DNA from: Bacteroidota bacterium
GTDB lineage: Bacteria > Bacteroidota > Bacteroidia > Flavobacteriales_D > Crocinitomicaceae
Direction of reading: 5' to 3'
Assembly (NCBI GenBank): GCA_024280295.1
Contig: JAJRQK010000035.1
Location: forward strand, 1-64,000
DNA: 64,000 bases
Numbering within the stretch: the first letter of the stretch is position 1; every line of letters starts with the position of its first letter. The notes under the pieces are model-generated. The model was not told the origin of the DNA. It did not search any database and saw only the letters and a list, made by a program, of their open reading frames with translations. The position numbers and the translations under genes are program-made. Positions 54,001 to 62,210 of the stretch are shown here, piece after piece.

Positions 54001-54926
54001 TGATTGTTCATTGCTCGAATATATCTTCCGTCGGAAAAACGCCAGTATTTGAGTCTAGTAGTTGAAAATAATGAAGAAGTGTTCTGGAAATTCACTGTTT
54101 CATTGAGTAGGCCAGAAGCTTTACTATATCGTTGCTTAGAGGTGAAACTATATACTGAAATATTAGCGCCTTCATTTAACAGAACGGCGTCCATATCTCC
54201 TGAAGTTTGTGGAGTTTTTGACCAAGCGAATGCACCAGTAGTGGTGTACTTTATTAGAATGTTAGTTCCTGGAACTCCAATTAAAAGGGCATTCGTCTCT
54301 CCTAAAATATACACGTTACTAGAAGCATCAATTTTCATCTTGTAAGGAATGTCGTCTACAGAGTCTCCTCCATCAAAAGATTTAGCCCAGTCAAATGTAC
54401 CAGTTGTTAAGTATTTTAATACCATGATATTTTTTTCATCCGCACTAACTGCGTTTATACTGTACCCTACTATAAAAACGTCTCCTGTTGTGCGGTTAAC
54501 TTCCATGTCAATTGCTGTAGTAGAAAGAATGGCACTAGAATATTGATTTGTCCACAATAAAGTACCTGTAGGACTGTATTTTTTAACCATTACGGTGGTA
54601 CTGTTTTTAGTATTCATTCCCACATAGATGTTGCCGCTATTATCGTAGTCAACCTTTAAACCGTAGTCACTTCCGATACCTGAATCGTAGGTGTCATTGA
54701 AAACAAGAGTTCCAGTATTGTCGTGTTTTGAAACAAACATGTCTCCATCACTATTTGGTCCCCAAAATGATCCAGTTGCATATACATTACCCGAAGGGTC
54801 AGCGACAGTATGTTTGGGGCCTGTTCCATTAGAATATGTTTCTAATGTTTCCCAAACTTTAGTTGGATTTTGTGAGAACCCTATTACACTTATTACAAGT
54901 GCCACAATGACTAACAAATATTTCAT
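51015..54926 (-). CDS. large T9SS type A protein with propeller repeats and eight 80-residue modules
   Basis: A 1303-residue secreted protein starting MKYLLVIVALVISVIGFSQ at 54926; a 24-codon extension upstream is rejected because it precedes the signal peptide. Residues 20-400 contain SBBP-type propeller repeats (DPSGNVYATGSFWG, DNSGNIYVGMNTK, DASSNVYILGETN). A Cys-containing segment follows to about 575, then eight modules of about 80 residues (about 579-1222) of the same kind as in the 2004-residue protein. The end is a type A sorting domain (IRIYPNPAIDLLKIDFNG, IEILDLNGRVVYQS, LDISELKPAIYFLVM). First gene of an operon with the SUMF1-like and small T9SS genes; two LuxR-type regulators lie just upstream on the same strand. 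Confidence 0.9.
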   Translation of the reverse strand: MKYLLVIVALVISVIGFSQNPTKVWETLETYSNGTGPKHTVADPSGNVYATGSFWGPNSDGDMFVSKHDNTGTLVFNDTYDSGIGSDYGLKVDYDNSGNIYVGMNTKNSTTVMVKKYSPTGTLLWTNQYSSAILSTTAIDMEVNRTTGDVFIVGYSINAVSADEKNIMVLKYLTTGTFDWAKSFDGGDSVDDIPYKMKIDASSNVYILGETNALLIGVPGTNILIKYTTTGAFAWSKTPQTSGDMDAVLLNEGANISVYSFTSKQRYSKASGLLNETVNFQNTSSLFSTTRLKYWRFSDGRYIRAMNNHSIKVFDAVGNELSSTISIVYTDIQLGSDTSLYLCSTFAGDSIRVQRRKLINNSYNWVDFTYLTHSQSSNPKMRLTDNNTFTISAFKVADSTMTHRVCIPPEVNATMTGLNWSNSVCANDTVFFNISSEYATAYSWWNNPFGINADSIYIWGGNGITTPINLGMTVDAGNGCTVDVAFNFNGYRTIDTYIVNNFVGNCLNDQGYLQSLNTGPDFRFNWYYNGVQQTFDDLDYNFYLTQGNGNYDLSLLDTQTGCRSIPVATTNITSIQPQEDASYSYTANTYCQNGINPTPTITGAAGGNFTSSPSGLTMNATSGTIDLSLSTQGPYIITYITGGSCPDTLDFGLSIGAQENASFSYTSINYCENESNTSPVITGTAGGTFSATPAGLSINPSTGEINFSLSATNNYLVNYQTNGVCSESSQVSMNVLGGDIASITYSAINYCQNEIDPIPSISGTIGGTFSASPMGLVINSSTGEIDVSISTPAVYTIKYLTNGICPDSITGTITISAVDNAGFTFASLNYCENDANTVPVISGTLGGMFSAIPAGLSINPSTGEINFSLSIPNTYQIGYQTNGVCPTSSQISMTITSEDFALVGYPVSNYCQGETNTVPSIMGTLGGTFTSLPAGLVINPLTGELNLTTSIPNTYTIKYLTSGICPDSTSSSITINELDDASFSYPSGTFCLSGANPIPSISGLNGGVFSGNNGIVINASTGEIDIPASGIGNYTISYLTNGNCPNSLDFNIVITDSPDATFSYVQSTYCKSDLASFPQFGVGTSGGVFSATPSGLSINPSTGEIDPMTSIPTIYTVTNFIAASGGCISASSTFQIEIIAMDDPSFNYDQSTYFSTDSNPIPTITGLTGGSFSESTGNVSLNLTTGEIDLVASLIGGPYQVIYTTNGNCPSSSTFDVTIEESLAVPLHGMETIRIYPNPAIDLLKIDFNGIIVNSIEILDLNGRVVYQSKHTNTLDISELKPAIYFLVMISGDEIYQTRIIKK
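51261..53192 (-). repeat. eight tandem 80-residue modules
   Basis: Reading on the minus strand, eight copies of about 240 bases encode the module YC...P.ITG..GG.FS..P.GLSIN.STGEI..S...Y.I.Y.TNG.CP. Copies 2 and 4 share long nearly identical stretches (52801-52850 and 52321-52370). Only copy 8 lacks the first Cys (STYF for STYC). Confidence 0.88.
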
Positions 54927-55037
54927 AGATTGTATGTCTTTTATTTGCATACAAAGAACGAGAATGGTCATAGTACTTTTGTCATCAATTCTATCCAATT
55001 TGAGTGAGAGTAGTCGGTTGCGAAGGAATACTGGATG

Positions 55038-55823
55038 CTATACGAGGTTGTACTTCTGAGCAAAATTTGCAGCCTCAGATCTGTTTTTGACAAGTAATTT
55101 CCCATAGATACGTCGACAATAAGTTCGAACAGTTGATAGCGAAATGGACATTTTTTGACTAATTTCTTTGTCCGTCATTCCGATCGATAAATAGGATAAA
55201 ACTTCTAGTTCCTTTTTTGAAAGTTTAACGACCCAATCAGGAATTTCACTTTTATGAGATTTATATTCTAATGGTTTTCTCGCATTTAATTTCTCAAGTT
55301 GATCATGTACTTTTTTAAATGCACTTTCTAACGAATTATATTTTGCGAGGATTTCTTTTTTCTGTTCATTTATTTTTGACTTTTTGTGCCAGTTAATGAC
55401 AAGCTTATAGAGAGCGAAAATGATAACTAGAAGAAAGCATACTGATAAAAACTTGTACTTTTGAATTAAATTCGTGAGATAACTTTGTTTTTTTTTTGCT
55501 TGCTCAATAGTGTGATATGAGTTGGAAATTTTCTCTGTAATTTCTGTAATCCCAGACTCTTGGTTAATTCTTTTTGAACTCTCAGTTAAGTTTAAATTGA
55601 ATAAACTGTCTTTTAATTGAGACCTAATTCGAGCGTAGTATAATGCTTTCTCTTGGTCTCCTTGAATATCATAATTTTCATAAAGAGAATCAATAAGAGT
55701 TAGTTTGGTCTGCAAATTTTCGGTAGTATCGAAGACAGAAATAAGGCTATCTTGCTTTGAATTTGACCAACTAGTCAAAACTGGAAAACTAAGTGTGATT
55801 AAAAATATGAGCCAAATGCGCAT
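55038..55823 (-). CDS. membrane-bound LuxR-type regulator, short form
   Basis: A 261-residue protein: signal sequence or first helix (IWLIFLITLSFPVLTSW), a helical segment without clear TPRs (residues 25-120), a transmembrane helix (FLSVCFLLVIIFALYKLVI), a coiled coil (KINEQKKEILAKYNSLESAF) and a C-terminal LuxR/GerE helix-turn-helix (KLSKKELEVLSYLSIGMTDK and STVRTYCRRIYGKLLVKNR). The sensor part would face the periplasm and the DNA-binding part the cytoplasm. It lies 19 bases after the larger paralogue and 111 bases before the T9SS operon. Confidence 0.83.
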   Translation of the reverse strand: MRIWLIFLITLSFPVLTSWSNSKQDSLISVFDTTENLQTKLTLIDSLYENYDIQGDQEKALYYARIRSQLKDSLFNLNLTESSKRINQESGITEITEKISNSYHTIEQAKKKQSYLTNLIQKYKFLSVCFLLVIIFALYKLVINWHKKSKINEQKKEILAKYNSLESAFKKVHDQLEKLNARKPLEYKSHKSEIPDWVVKLSKKELEVLSYLSIGMTDKEISQKMSISLSTVRTYCRRIYGKLLVKNRSEAANFAQKYNLV

Positions 55824-55842
55824 TTAAGGAAGATTGAGATGG

Positions 55843-57561
55843 CTAAGTTACATCGTTCAAGTCAAAATCACGAATTATCTTGGAAGCTTCCGTTCTGTTC
55901 TTTACATCTAATTTCGAATAAATTCTTGCACAGTGAGAGTTTACTGTTGAGGCTGAGATAAATAATTTTTCTCCAATCCGAATATCTGTCATTCCAAGAC
56001 TCAAGCACGAGAGGATTTCCAGTTCTCTTTTTGAGAGAGATTTAACCTTTTCAGCTAAACTTGAAGATACATTAGAGGTTTGCAATACTTCAAGTTTTTT
56101 TAGGAGTTCTTGATAGTCTGCTTCCAATGATTCGAGATCAACTTGTGCTTTATCTTTTGCTTCTCTCAATTGTTTTCTTTTCTTCGTTTCTTTAAAATAC
56201 GCGAGAAGTAGAAAAACTATAATTGTTCCCAGTCCGATTACTCCGTATAGAATCCAGTTAGATTTTGTTGAGGTCTTCTTATTCTTCTCATTCTCATAGT
56301 TCAATTCGGCTTCTTTTCCTTCTAACTCTTTCAAGCTTTCGTTGTACCTATAAATTGCTTCTTTCATTGCAATTCGTTCAGCCTTCTCAATATATAAGAG
56401 ACTATCTTTAATTAGTTCGTAGCGTTTATTTGTCTCAAGTGCCTTTTCAAATTCACCAGTTGATTCATAGAGATTTGATAGGTTGATCAGCATTGATTTA
56501 TGGATGGTTGGATTTTCGATATACTGTTGTATTGTATATGCTTCTTCTAAAAATAGTTTCGCATTTTCAAAATCCTTTTGTTGGTAGTAAATTAGTCCAA
56601 TAGTACTCGTTGAAATTGCAAATTCGGCTATGGCGTTGATTCGTTCGAATTCAGCTCGGACTTCGATAAGAATGGAAAGTGATCTGTTATAGTCTTTCCT
56701 AGCGTAATAAAAATCTGCTAAATTATACTGTGTTGACAAAAGTTCCTTTTTAAGTCCCAGTTCCTTGTAAATCTTAATTGCCTTGTTATTGTATGTAATC
56801 GCTTCAGTGTCGATGCCTAAGTGATCTTTAATCAGAGCCATACCAGTATATCCTCTTGCAAGACCTTCTGAGTCTTTCGTTTTCATGCTCAATTTAATCG
56901 CTCTTGAGTGATAATAAATTGCACGCTCATAAAACTTGATCTCTGTAAATAAGAAGGCTATATTATTCAGTGCGCTAATCATTAGTGCAGTATCTTTGAT
57001 CTCTTGAAAACACTTAAGTGCACTGATATAATGATCTGTAGCCTGTTCGAAATCTCCAACACTCTTAGTGAAAATTCCCATGTTGTTGTATATAATGGCT
57101 TCATTTTTCGGGAATTCTCCGATGGGTTTCAATGCTTTTCGACAATAAGTTAGTGCTGATTCAAGCTTACCTTCATAATAATAGCTAGTTGCAATGTCCA
57201 TCAAAGATCTTGATATTAACTTTGGTTTTTGAAGCTTTTCGGCAATCTCTACAGATTTTTGAAGCGAATCACGCGCTTCATTGTAATTACCAGCAATCAT
57301 CACTGCATAGCCATAGTAATTTAAGTTCCATGCGTATTTTTCAGGATAGTCATGGCTTCTTAATAGTGTGAAAGCTTGCTCAAAGTACATAATTGAAGCA
57401 TCGAAATCAGTGAAAATTAATTCGCCGCCAAGCTCGGTAAGTGCGTCAATTTTGTCAGGAATGTTCTTCGTTGTTTGAACGATATTTCTTAAGCTATCAA
57501 TATCCGCTCGACTTGAAAAACAGGCTGAAAAAAGAAGAATAGAAAGGACAATCTTTAGCAT
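55843..57561 (-). CDS. membrane-bound TPR-LuxR regulator
   Basis: A 572-residue protein starting MLKIVLSILLFSACFSSRAD at 57561. Residues 25-370 hold about eight TPR units (AWNLNYYGYAVMIAGNYNEA, AIYNNMGIFTKSVGDFEQAT, ALNNIAFLFTEIKFYERAIY), then a transmembrane helix (WILYGVIGLGTIIVFLLLAYF), a coiled coil, and a LuxR HTH (SLSKRELEILSCLSLGMTD, STVNSHCARIYSKLDVKNR). The TPR part should be periplasmic, making this a one-component transmembrane sensor of the type common in Bacteroidota. Paralogous to the next gene through the coiled-coil and HTH region. A promoter box lies four bases upstream of the start. Confidence 0.87.
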   Translation of the reverse strand: MLKIVLSILLFSACFSSRADIDSLRNIVQTTKNIPDKIDALTELGGELIFTDFDASIMYFEQAFTLLRSHDYPEKYAWNLNYYGYAVMIAGNYNEARDSLQKSVEIAEKLQKPKLISRSLMDIATSYYYEGKLESALTYCRKALKPIGEFPKNEAIIYNNMGIFTKSVGDFEQATDHYISALKCFQEIKDTALMISALNNIAFLFTEIKFYERAIYYHSRAIKLSMKTKDSEGLARGYTGMALIKDHLGIDTEAITYNNKAIKIYKELGLKKELLSTQYNLADFYYARKDYNRSLSILIEVRAEFERINAIAEFAISTSTIGLIYYQQKDFENAKLFLEEAYTIQQYIENPTIHKSMLINLSNLYESTGEFEKALETNKRYELIKDSLLYIEKAERIAMKEAIYRYNESLKELEGKEAELNYENEKNKKTSTKSNWILYGVIGLGTIIVFLLLAYFKETKKRKQLREAKDKAQVDLESLEADYQELLKKLEVLQTSNVSSSLAEKVKSLSKRELEILSCLSLGMTDIRIGEKLFISASTVNSHCARIYSKLDVKNRTEASKIIRDFDLNDVT

Positions 57562-57565
57562 TCTA

Positions 57566-57573
57566 CAAAAGTA
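57566..57573 (-). promoter_or_regulatory. TACTTTTG promoter box of the LuxR pair
   Basis: TAnnTTTG match four bases before the ATG at 57561. It overlaps a longer in-frame start at 57576, which supports the shorter protein and suggests a leaderless transcript. Confidence 0.45.
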
Positions 57574-57615
57574 CACTATTATTTGAACTGATAAAGTTAG
57601 TTTAGCAATGCTAAA

Positions 57616-58263
57616 TCAGCATAAGATCCACGAATGCTTCATCCATCCAAATAGAAGTGGACCAGAAATATAGACTAGAAAAACAGGTAGTAATATAACA
57701 ATTAAGATTCCAATTCCATAACCACCATTTTCTTTTTGTTCAGGGTCGGTTTGCCTAATTTCTTCTTTATCTAGTTCTGACTTATTCCAATTCACTCTAT
57801 TCTGATTATCATATCCTATGAATACTACTTCTTCTATGGGATTTTGAAAGTTATACGCAGCATCTAGGACTAATTTTATACTGTCTAAAGAATGTTGTTG
57901 CGAGAACAATGGATGATTGAGAACAGTATCGGATCCTGCTCTCCAAAGATTATCTTGTTTTCCCCTCTCTATGTGGCTACCATCTAAATCAAAAATTAGT
58001 TGAGGTTGATTAGTAATGCAATATTCACTTGTCACCATAACAGATGTGCCATCTCTTAAAAACTTGACGGTATCCAAAGAAGCTGTTGTTATTTGACGTA
58101 TTGGCATCATTCCAAAGTTCGTTGTAACGCCATCAATAGATTTAACTGAATGAATGGTGTAGCTTGACATGCTCCCGTTGTGAGAACGGTATTCAATAAT
58201 GTCTGTTTGTGAAGTTCCTACGAAAGTGATTATTCCGATTAGAAGTGTGATTGCAAATTTCAT
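57616..58263 (-). CDS. secreted or periplasmic protein with C-terminal membrane helix, unknown
   Basis: A 215-residue protein with a signal peptide (MKFAITLLIGIITFVGTSQ), a soluble region of about 160 residues without recognised domain (IIEYRSHNGSMSSYTIHS, NQPQLIFDLDGSH), and a C-terminal transmembrane helix (GIGILIVILLPVFLVYISG) followed by a short tail ending in Cys. The start at 58263 is preferred; 12 upstream codons do not belong to the signal peptide. I do not recognise the family. Transcribed toward the LuxR pair but 54 bases away. Confidence 0.6.
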   Translation of the reverse strand: MKFAITLLIGIITFVGTSQTDIIEYRSHNGSMSSYTIHSVKSIDGVTTNFGMMPIRQITTASLDTVKFLRDGTSVMVTSEYCITNQPQLIFDLDGSHIERGKQDNLWRAGSDTVLNHPLFSQQHSLDSIKLVLDAAYNFQNPIEEVVFIGYDNQNRVNWNKSELDKEEIRQTDPEQKENGGYGIGILIVILLPVFLVYISGPLLFGWMKHSWILC

Positions 58264-58321
58264 AGTATATAATTGTCTGTGGTGAATGGTACAATACAAA
58301 ATGAAATCCGTTCACCCAAAA

Positions 58322-58351
58322 CAAAAAAGGGACATTCTTTCGAATATCCCT
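58322..58351 (-). terminator. rho-independent terminator of typA
   Basis: On the minus strand: stem AGGGA/TCCCT and ATTC/GAAT separated by one mismatched pair, a GAAA tetraloop, then a run of T (58323-58328 in plus coordinates). It lies 60 bases after the typA stop. Confidence 0.8.
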
Positions 58352-58413
58352 AAGTTTCTAATCTCTTTACTACATCTCAATAACTAGCGAAATTGGATGC
58401 ACAAACAGCTTCT

Positions 58414-60228
58414 TTATGCAATTGCTCCAACTGATTTACCTGCGCGCTTACGAGCAGTTTCATTCAATAGGATTTTACGCATTCTTAAACTCTCTGGTGT
58501 AACCTCAACGTATTCGTCTCCTTGAATGTACTCTAGACATTCCTCTAAACTGAATAATCTTGGTGGCACAATTCTAACCTTTGCATCAGTACCAGACTTC
58601 CGCATATTTGTTAACTGCTTTGTCTTTGTGACGTTAACTACTAGATCATTGGCACGGCTATTTTCACCGATTACTTGTCCTTCGTAAATGCTTTCTCCTG
58701 GTTCGATGAAGAATGTTCCTCGTTCCTGAAGGTTGTTCAATGAGAAAGGAATTGAAGTTCCAAGCTCCATTGAGATCAACGATCCGTTCAATCTTCCAGG
58801 AATATCTCCTTTGTACGGTTGATATTCAACAAATCGGTGTGTCATGATTGCCTCACCAGCCGTTGCCGTCAATAAGTAATTTCTCAACCCGATAATTCCA
58901 CGAGATGGAACCATGAATTCAATTATCATGCGATCACCCTTTGGCTCCATGTTTGTCATTTCGCCTTTACGCTTTGTTACTGCGTCTACAGCAGTTCCGC
59001 TATGTACTTCAGGAAGGTCAATTGTTAATTCCTCCATTGGTTCACATTTCTTCCCGTCGATTTCCTTGATCAATACTTGTGGCTGACCAACTTGAAGTTC
59101 GTATCCTTCACGACGCATTGTTTCAATCAAAACAGATAAGTGCATTACACCACGACCGTAAACTAACCATTTGTCAGCTTTATCAGTCTTGCTAACACGA
59201 AGTGCTAGATTTTTCTCTAATTCTTTGTCCAAACGTTCAGAGATATGTCTCGAAGTTACATACTTTCCTTCTTTTCCGAAGAAAGGAGAATCGTTGATCG
59301 AGAACATCATGCTCATTGTTGGCTCATCGATTGAAATTGTTGGAAGTGGATCAGGGTTTTCAACATCACAAATAGAATCTCCGATCTCAAACCCGTCAAT
59401 TCCTGTAATTGCACAAATATCTCCGGGTTGAACGGTATCAACTTTCATGCGTTCCGTTCCTTCAAATATGAACACTTCTTTAATTCTGTGCTTCTCTTTC
59501 GTACCATCTCTTTTTGCAAGAATAATCGGCATGTTTGCTTTGATAATTCCTCTGTTAGAGCGTCCTATAGCAATACGTCCAACGAAAGATGAAAAATCAA
59601 GCGATGTAATTAACATCTGAGTGTTTCCTTCTTCAATTACTTTCGGTGGGAAATGATCAAGAATCATATCTAAAAGTGGCTCTATCGTAGTTGTTGGTTT
59701 TTGCCAATCATCTGACATCCAATTGTTTTTTGCAGAACCATAAGCAGTTGGGAAGTCCAACTGTTCTTCGGTTGCCTCCAAATCAAACATGAGATCAAAT
59801 ACTTTCTCATGAACTTCATCAGGAGTACAGTTATCTTTATCAACCTTGTTTACTACAACCAAAGGTTTTAATCCTAGTGCAAGGGCTTTCCCTAGAACGA
59901 ATCTTGTTTGTGGCATAGGTCCTTCAAATGCATCCACTAATAAACAAACACCATCAGCCATGTTCAAAACACGTTCCACCTCACCACCGAAATCAGCGTG
60001 ACCTGGAGTATCAATAATGTTGATTTTCGTTCCCTTGTAAGTTACAGATACATTCTTAGAAGTGATCGTAATTCCACGCTCACGTTCTAAGTCATTGCTA
60101 TCCATGATGAGTTCTCCCTTCAAGCGATTTCTTTCGTCGGCAACCTCACCAAGCTCAATCATCTTGTCCACCAAGGTTGTTTTTCCGTGATCGACGTGTG
60201 CTATAATTGCAATGTTTCTAATTTCCAT
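58414..60228 (-). CDS. typA: translational GTPase TypA/BipA
   Basis: A 604-residue ribosome-associated GTPase. G1: IAHVDHGKTTLVDKM (residues 9-23), switch II DTPGHADFGGEVERVLNMAD, NKxD: VVNKVDKDNC. Then domain II, EF-G-like domains III and V (ERLDKELEKNLALRV, VMHLSVLIETMRREGYELQV) and the BipA-specific C-terminal domain (NDLVVNVTKTKQLTNMR, ARKRAGKSVG). It aids 50S assembly and growth under cold or stress. Length matches the family (about 600). It ends in its own terminator. Confidence 0.96.
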   Translation of the reverse strand: MEIRNIAIIAHVDHGKTTLVDKMIELGEVADERNRLKGELIMDSNDLERERGITITSKNVSVTYKGTKINIIDTPGHADFGGEVERVLNMADGVCLLVDAFEGPMPQTRFVLGKALALGLKPLVVVNKVDKDNCTPDEVHEKVFDLMFDLEATEEQLDFPTAYGSAKNNWMSDDWQKPTTTIEPLLDMILDHFPPKVIEEGNTQMLITSLDFSSFVGRIAIGRSNRGIIKANMPIILAKRDGTKEKHRIKEVFIFEGTERMKVDTVQPGDICAITGIDGFEIGDSICDVENPDPLPTISIDEPTMSMMFSINDSPFFGKEGKYVTSRHISERLDKELEKNLALRVSKTDKADKWLVYGRGVMHLSVLIETMRREGYELQVGQPQVLIKEIDGKKCEPMEELTIDLPEVHSGTAVDAVTKRKGEMTNMEPKGDRMIIEFMVPSRGIIGLRNYLLTATAGEAIMTHRFVEYQPYKGDIPGRLNGSLISMELGTSIPFSLNNLQERGTFFIEPGESIYEGQVIGENSRANDLVVNVTKTKQLTNMRKSGTDAKVRIVPPRLFSLEECLEYIQGDEYVEVTPESLRMRKILLNETARKRAGKSVGAIA

Positions 60229-60247
60229 TATTTTTCTATAAATATAT

Positions 60248-60259
60248 TTCCCTAGGGAA
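60248..60259. other. 12-bp perfect palindrome between deaD and typA
   Basis: TTCCCTAGGGAA in the short gap between the helicase stop and the typA start. It could be an operator or an incidental inverted repeat; there is no T run that would make it a terminator. Confidence 0.35.
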
Positions 60260-60266
60260 TTACTTA

Positions 60267-62210
60267 TTATCGTCTTCTTGATCTTGAACTATTACTGCGT
60301 CCACCGCCACCACTACCACCTGAGCGAAATCCGCCAGATTGTCTGTAACCGCTTCCTCCAGATCTGCGATCTCCACCAGATCTTCGTTCTCGTTGATTGT
60401 CATTATCTCCAAATCGTCGTTCGCGATCTCCGTCATTTCTGTCGCTTCTATCTCTACTGCCGAAACTACTACCTCTATCACGATCTCGACTACGTCCTCT
60501 GTCGCGGTCACGACTTCTTCCGCCACCGCCACTACTTCTTTCAGGACGATCTTTTGTTACTTCGACGCTTACTTCGTTTCCTTCATAATCGGCTCCGTTT
60601 ACGCTTGCCAAAATCTTGTCTGTAAGATCATTGTCTGCCTCAAAGAATGAGTAAGATGAAAGAATATCGATTTTCCCGAAGCTTCCAGAATTCACTCCAG
60701 TGCTATCGCAAATTACACGAAGTAATCCACCAGGGTTCAAACCATCTTTCTTACCTAGATTGACGAAGAAACGCGTTTTGTTTTCATCTCGACGATCATT
60801 TCGACCTCCTCTGTCACGACGATCACCTCTATCTCGGCGATCACCACCATCACGATCTCTACGATCCCCTCTATCTCCACGGTCACGACCTTTTGCGTTC
60901 AAATCTCCAGCACGTTCGTAGTACTCGATGAACTTGTTGAACTCAGCAGAAACGAATAATTTGATCACTTCCTCTTTTGAAAGTCCATCAAATTCCTCCA
61001 TCACCATTGGCATGAATTTCTCCATGTCTTCTTCCTTTACTTCAGCGGTTACAACGTTGTGGATTAATTTTTTTAATTGAATCTCACAAATTTCTTGTGC
61101 TGTAGGAATGGTTCCTTGAATAAATGTCGTACGAATTTTCTTCTCGATGATTCTAATCTTATTTGATTCGCGCGTGCTAATCAAAACAAGAGATTCACCT
61201 TTCTTTCCAGCACGAGCTGTACGGCCTGAACGATGCGTATAGTTTTCGATTTCATCAGGAAGATTATAATTAATAACATGTGTTATGTCGCTTACATCAA
61301 TTCCACGAGCAGCTACATCAGTTGCTACTAATAGTTGGATATCTTTTCTTCTGAAGCGATCCATTACTCTGTCACGTTGCTGTTGAGATAAATCTCCGTG
61401 TATTGGCTCTGCACTGTATCCTTCTTTAGCCAACCTTTCAGCAACTTCTCCAGTTTCTCGACGAGTACGGCAGAATACCAAACCGTAAATATTCGGATTA
61501 AAGTCGATAAGACGTTTTAACGCACGGTATCGATCACGCTCTTGCACAGTAAAATATATGTGCTCGATGTTCTCGTTCGTTTGATTTTTATGTCCAATGG
61601 AAACCTCTAATGGTTTATCCATATAGTTCTTCGCAATGTTAGCTACTTCTTTTGGCATAGTTGCAGAGAAAAGCCAAACGTTTCGCTCAACAGGAGTTTG
61701 ATCCAAAATGAAATCAATGTCCTCCTTGAAGCCCATATTTAGCATCTCATCTGCCTCATCCAAAACTACTGTTTCGATATCAGCCAAATAAAGTGCTTTA
61801 CGATTTACTAGGTCACAAAGACGACCTGGTGTTGCAACAATTATGTTTACACCACTTTTAATGTCACGCATTTGCTTTCGAATGTCGGTGCCACCGTAAA
61901 CGGCAACAACCTGCACTTTCATGTGTTTCGCGTAAGATTTTATGTCTTTTGAAATTTGTAGACACAACTCCCTTGTTGGGCAAATGATCAAGCCTTGCGG
62001 CTTTTTCATAGTTGTGTCAATCTTGTCAATCAGCGGAAGACCAAAAGCCGCTGTTTTCCCCGTTCCTGTTTGAGCTAATCCAACAAAGTCACTTTCCTCA
62101 CCTAATAAGTGTGGAATTGCTTTCTCTTGGATAGGAGTAGGTGTCTCGAACCCCAGTTCGATTAAAGACGTTAACACCTTTTCCTTTAGCCCGAGTTCCT
62201 CAAATGTCAT
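60267..62210 (-). CDS. DEAD-box RNA helicase with RGG/RD-rich tails
   Basis: A 647-residue DeaD/CsdA-like helicase. Core motifs: Q motif FETPTPIQEKAIP, Walker A AQTGTGKTAAFGLP, Ia PTRELCLQI, DEAD VLDEADEMLNMGF, SATMPKEV, then the second RecA domain with GLVFCRTRRETGEV, ATDVAARGIDVS and HRSGRTARAGKKG. After about residue 440 comes a low-complexity stretch of RGDRRDR repeats, a DbpA-type RNA-binding domain (FFVNLGKKDGLNPGGLLRV, about 487-560) and a C-terminal RGG/Ser-rich tail (about 565-647). It remodels RNA, probably in ribosome assembly and cold growth. A TACCTTTG box lies upstream. Confidence 0.92.
   Translation of the reverse strand: MTFEELGLKEKVLTSLIELGFETPTPIQEKAIPHLLGEESDFVGLAQTGTGKTAAFGLPLIDKIDTTMKKPQGLIICPTRELCLQISKDIKSYAKHMKVQVVAVYGGTDIRKQMRDIKSGVNIIVATPGRLCDLVNRKALYLADIETVVLDEADEMLNMGFKEDIDFILDQTPVERNVWLFSATMPKEVANIAKNYMDKPLEVSIGHKNQTNENIEHIYFTVQERDRYRALKRLIDFNPNIYGLVFCRTRRETGEVAERLAKEGYSAEPIHGDLSQQQRDRVMDRFRRKDIQLLVATDVAARGIDVSDITHVINYNLPDEIENYTHRSGRTARAGKKGESLVLISTRESNKIRIIEKKIRTTFIQGTIPTAQEICEIQLKKLIHNVVTAEVKEEDMEKFMPMVMEEFDGLSKEEVIKLFVSAEFNKFIEYYERAGDLNAKGRDRGDRGDRRDRDGGDRRDRGDRRDRGGRNDRRDENKTRFFVNLGKKDGLNPGGLLRVICDSTGVNSGSFGKIDILSSYSFFEADNDLTDKILASVNGADYEGNEVSVEVTKDRPERSSGGGGRSRDRDRGRSRDRDRGSSFGSRDRSDRNDGDRERRFGDNDNQRERRSGGDRRSGGSGYRQSGGFRSGGSGGGGRSNSSRSRRR

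Noticed and set aside
60260-60921. Open frames on the plus strand and in other minus frames opposite the helicase tail
   Set aside because: They are by-products of the RGG/RDR repeat; no start signals and only low-complexity sequence.
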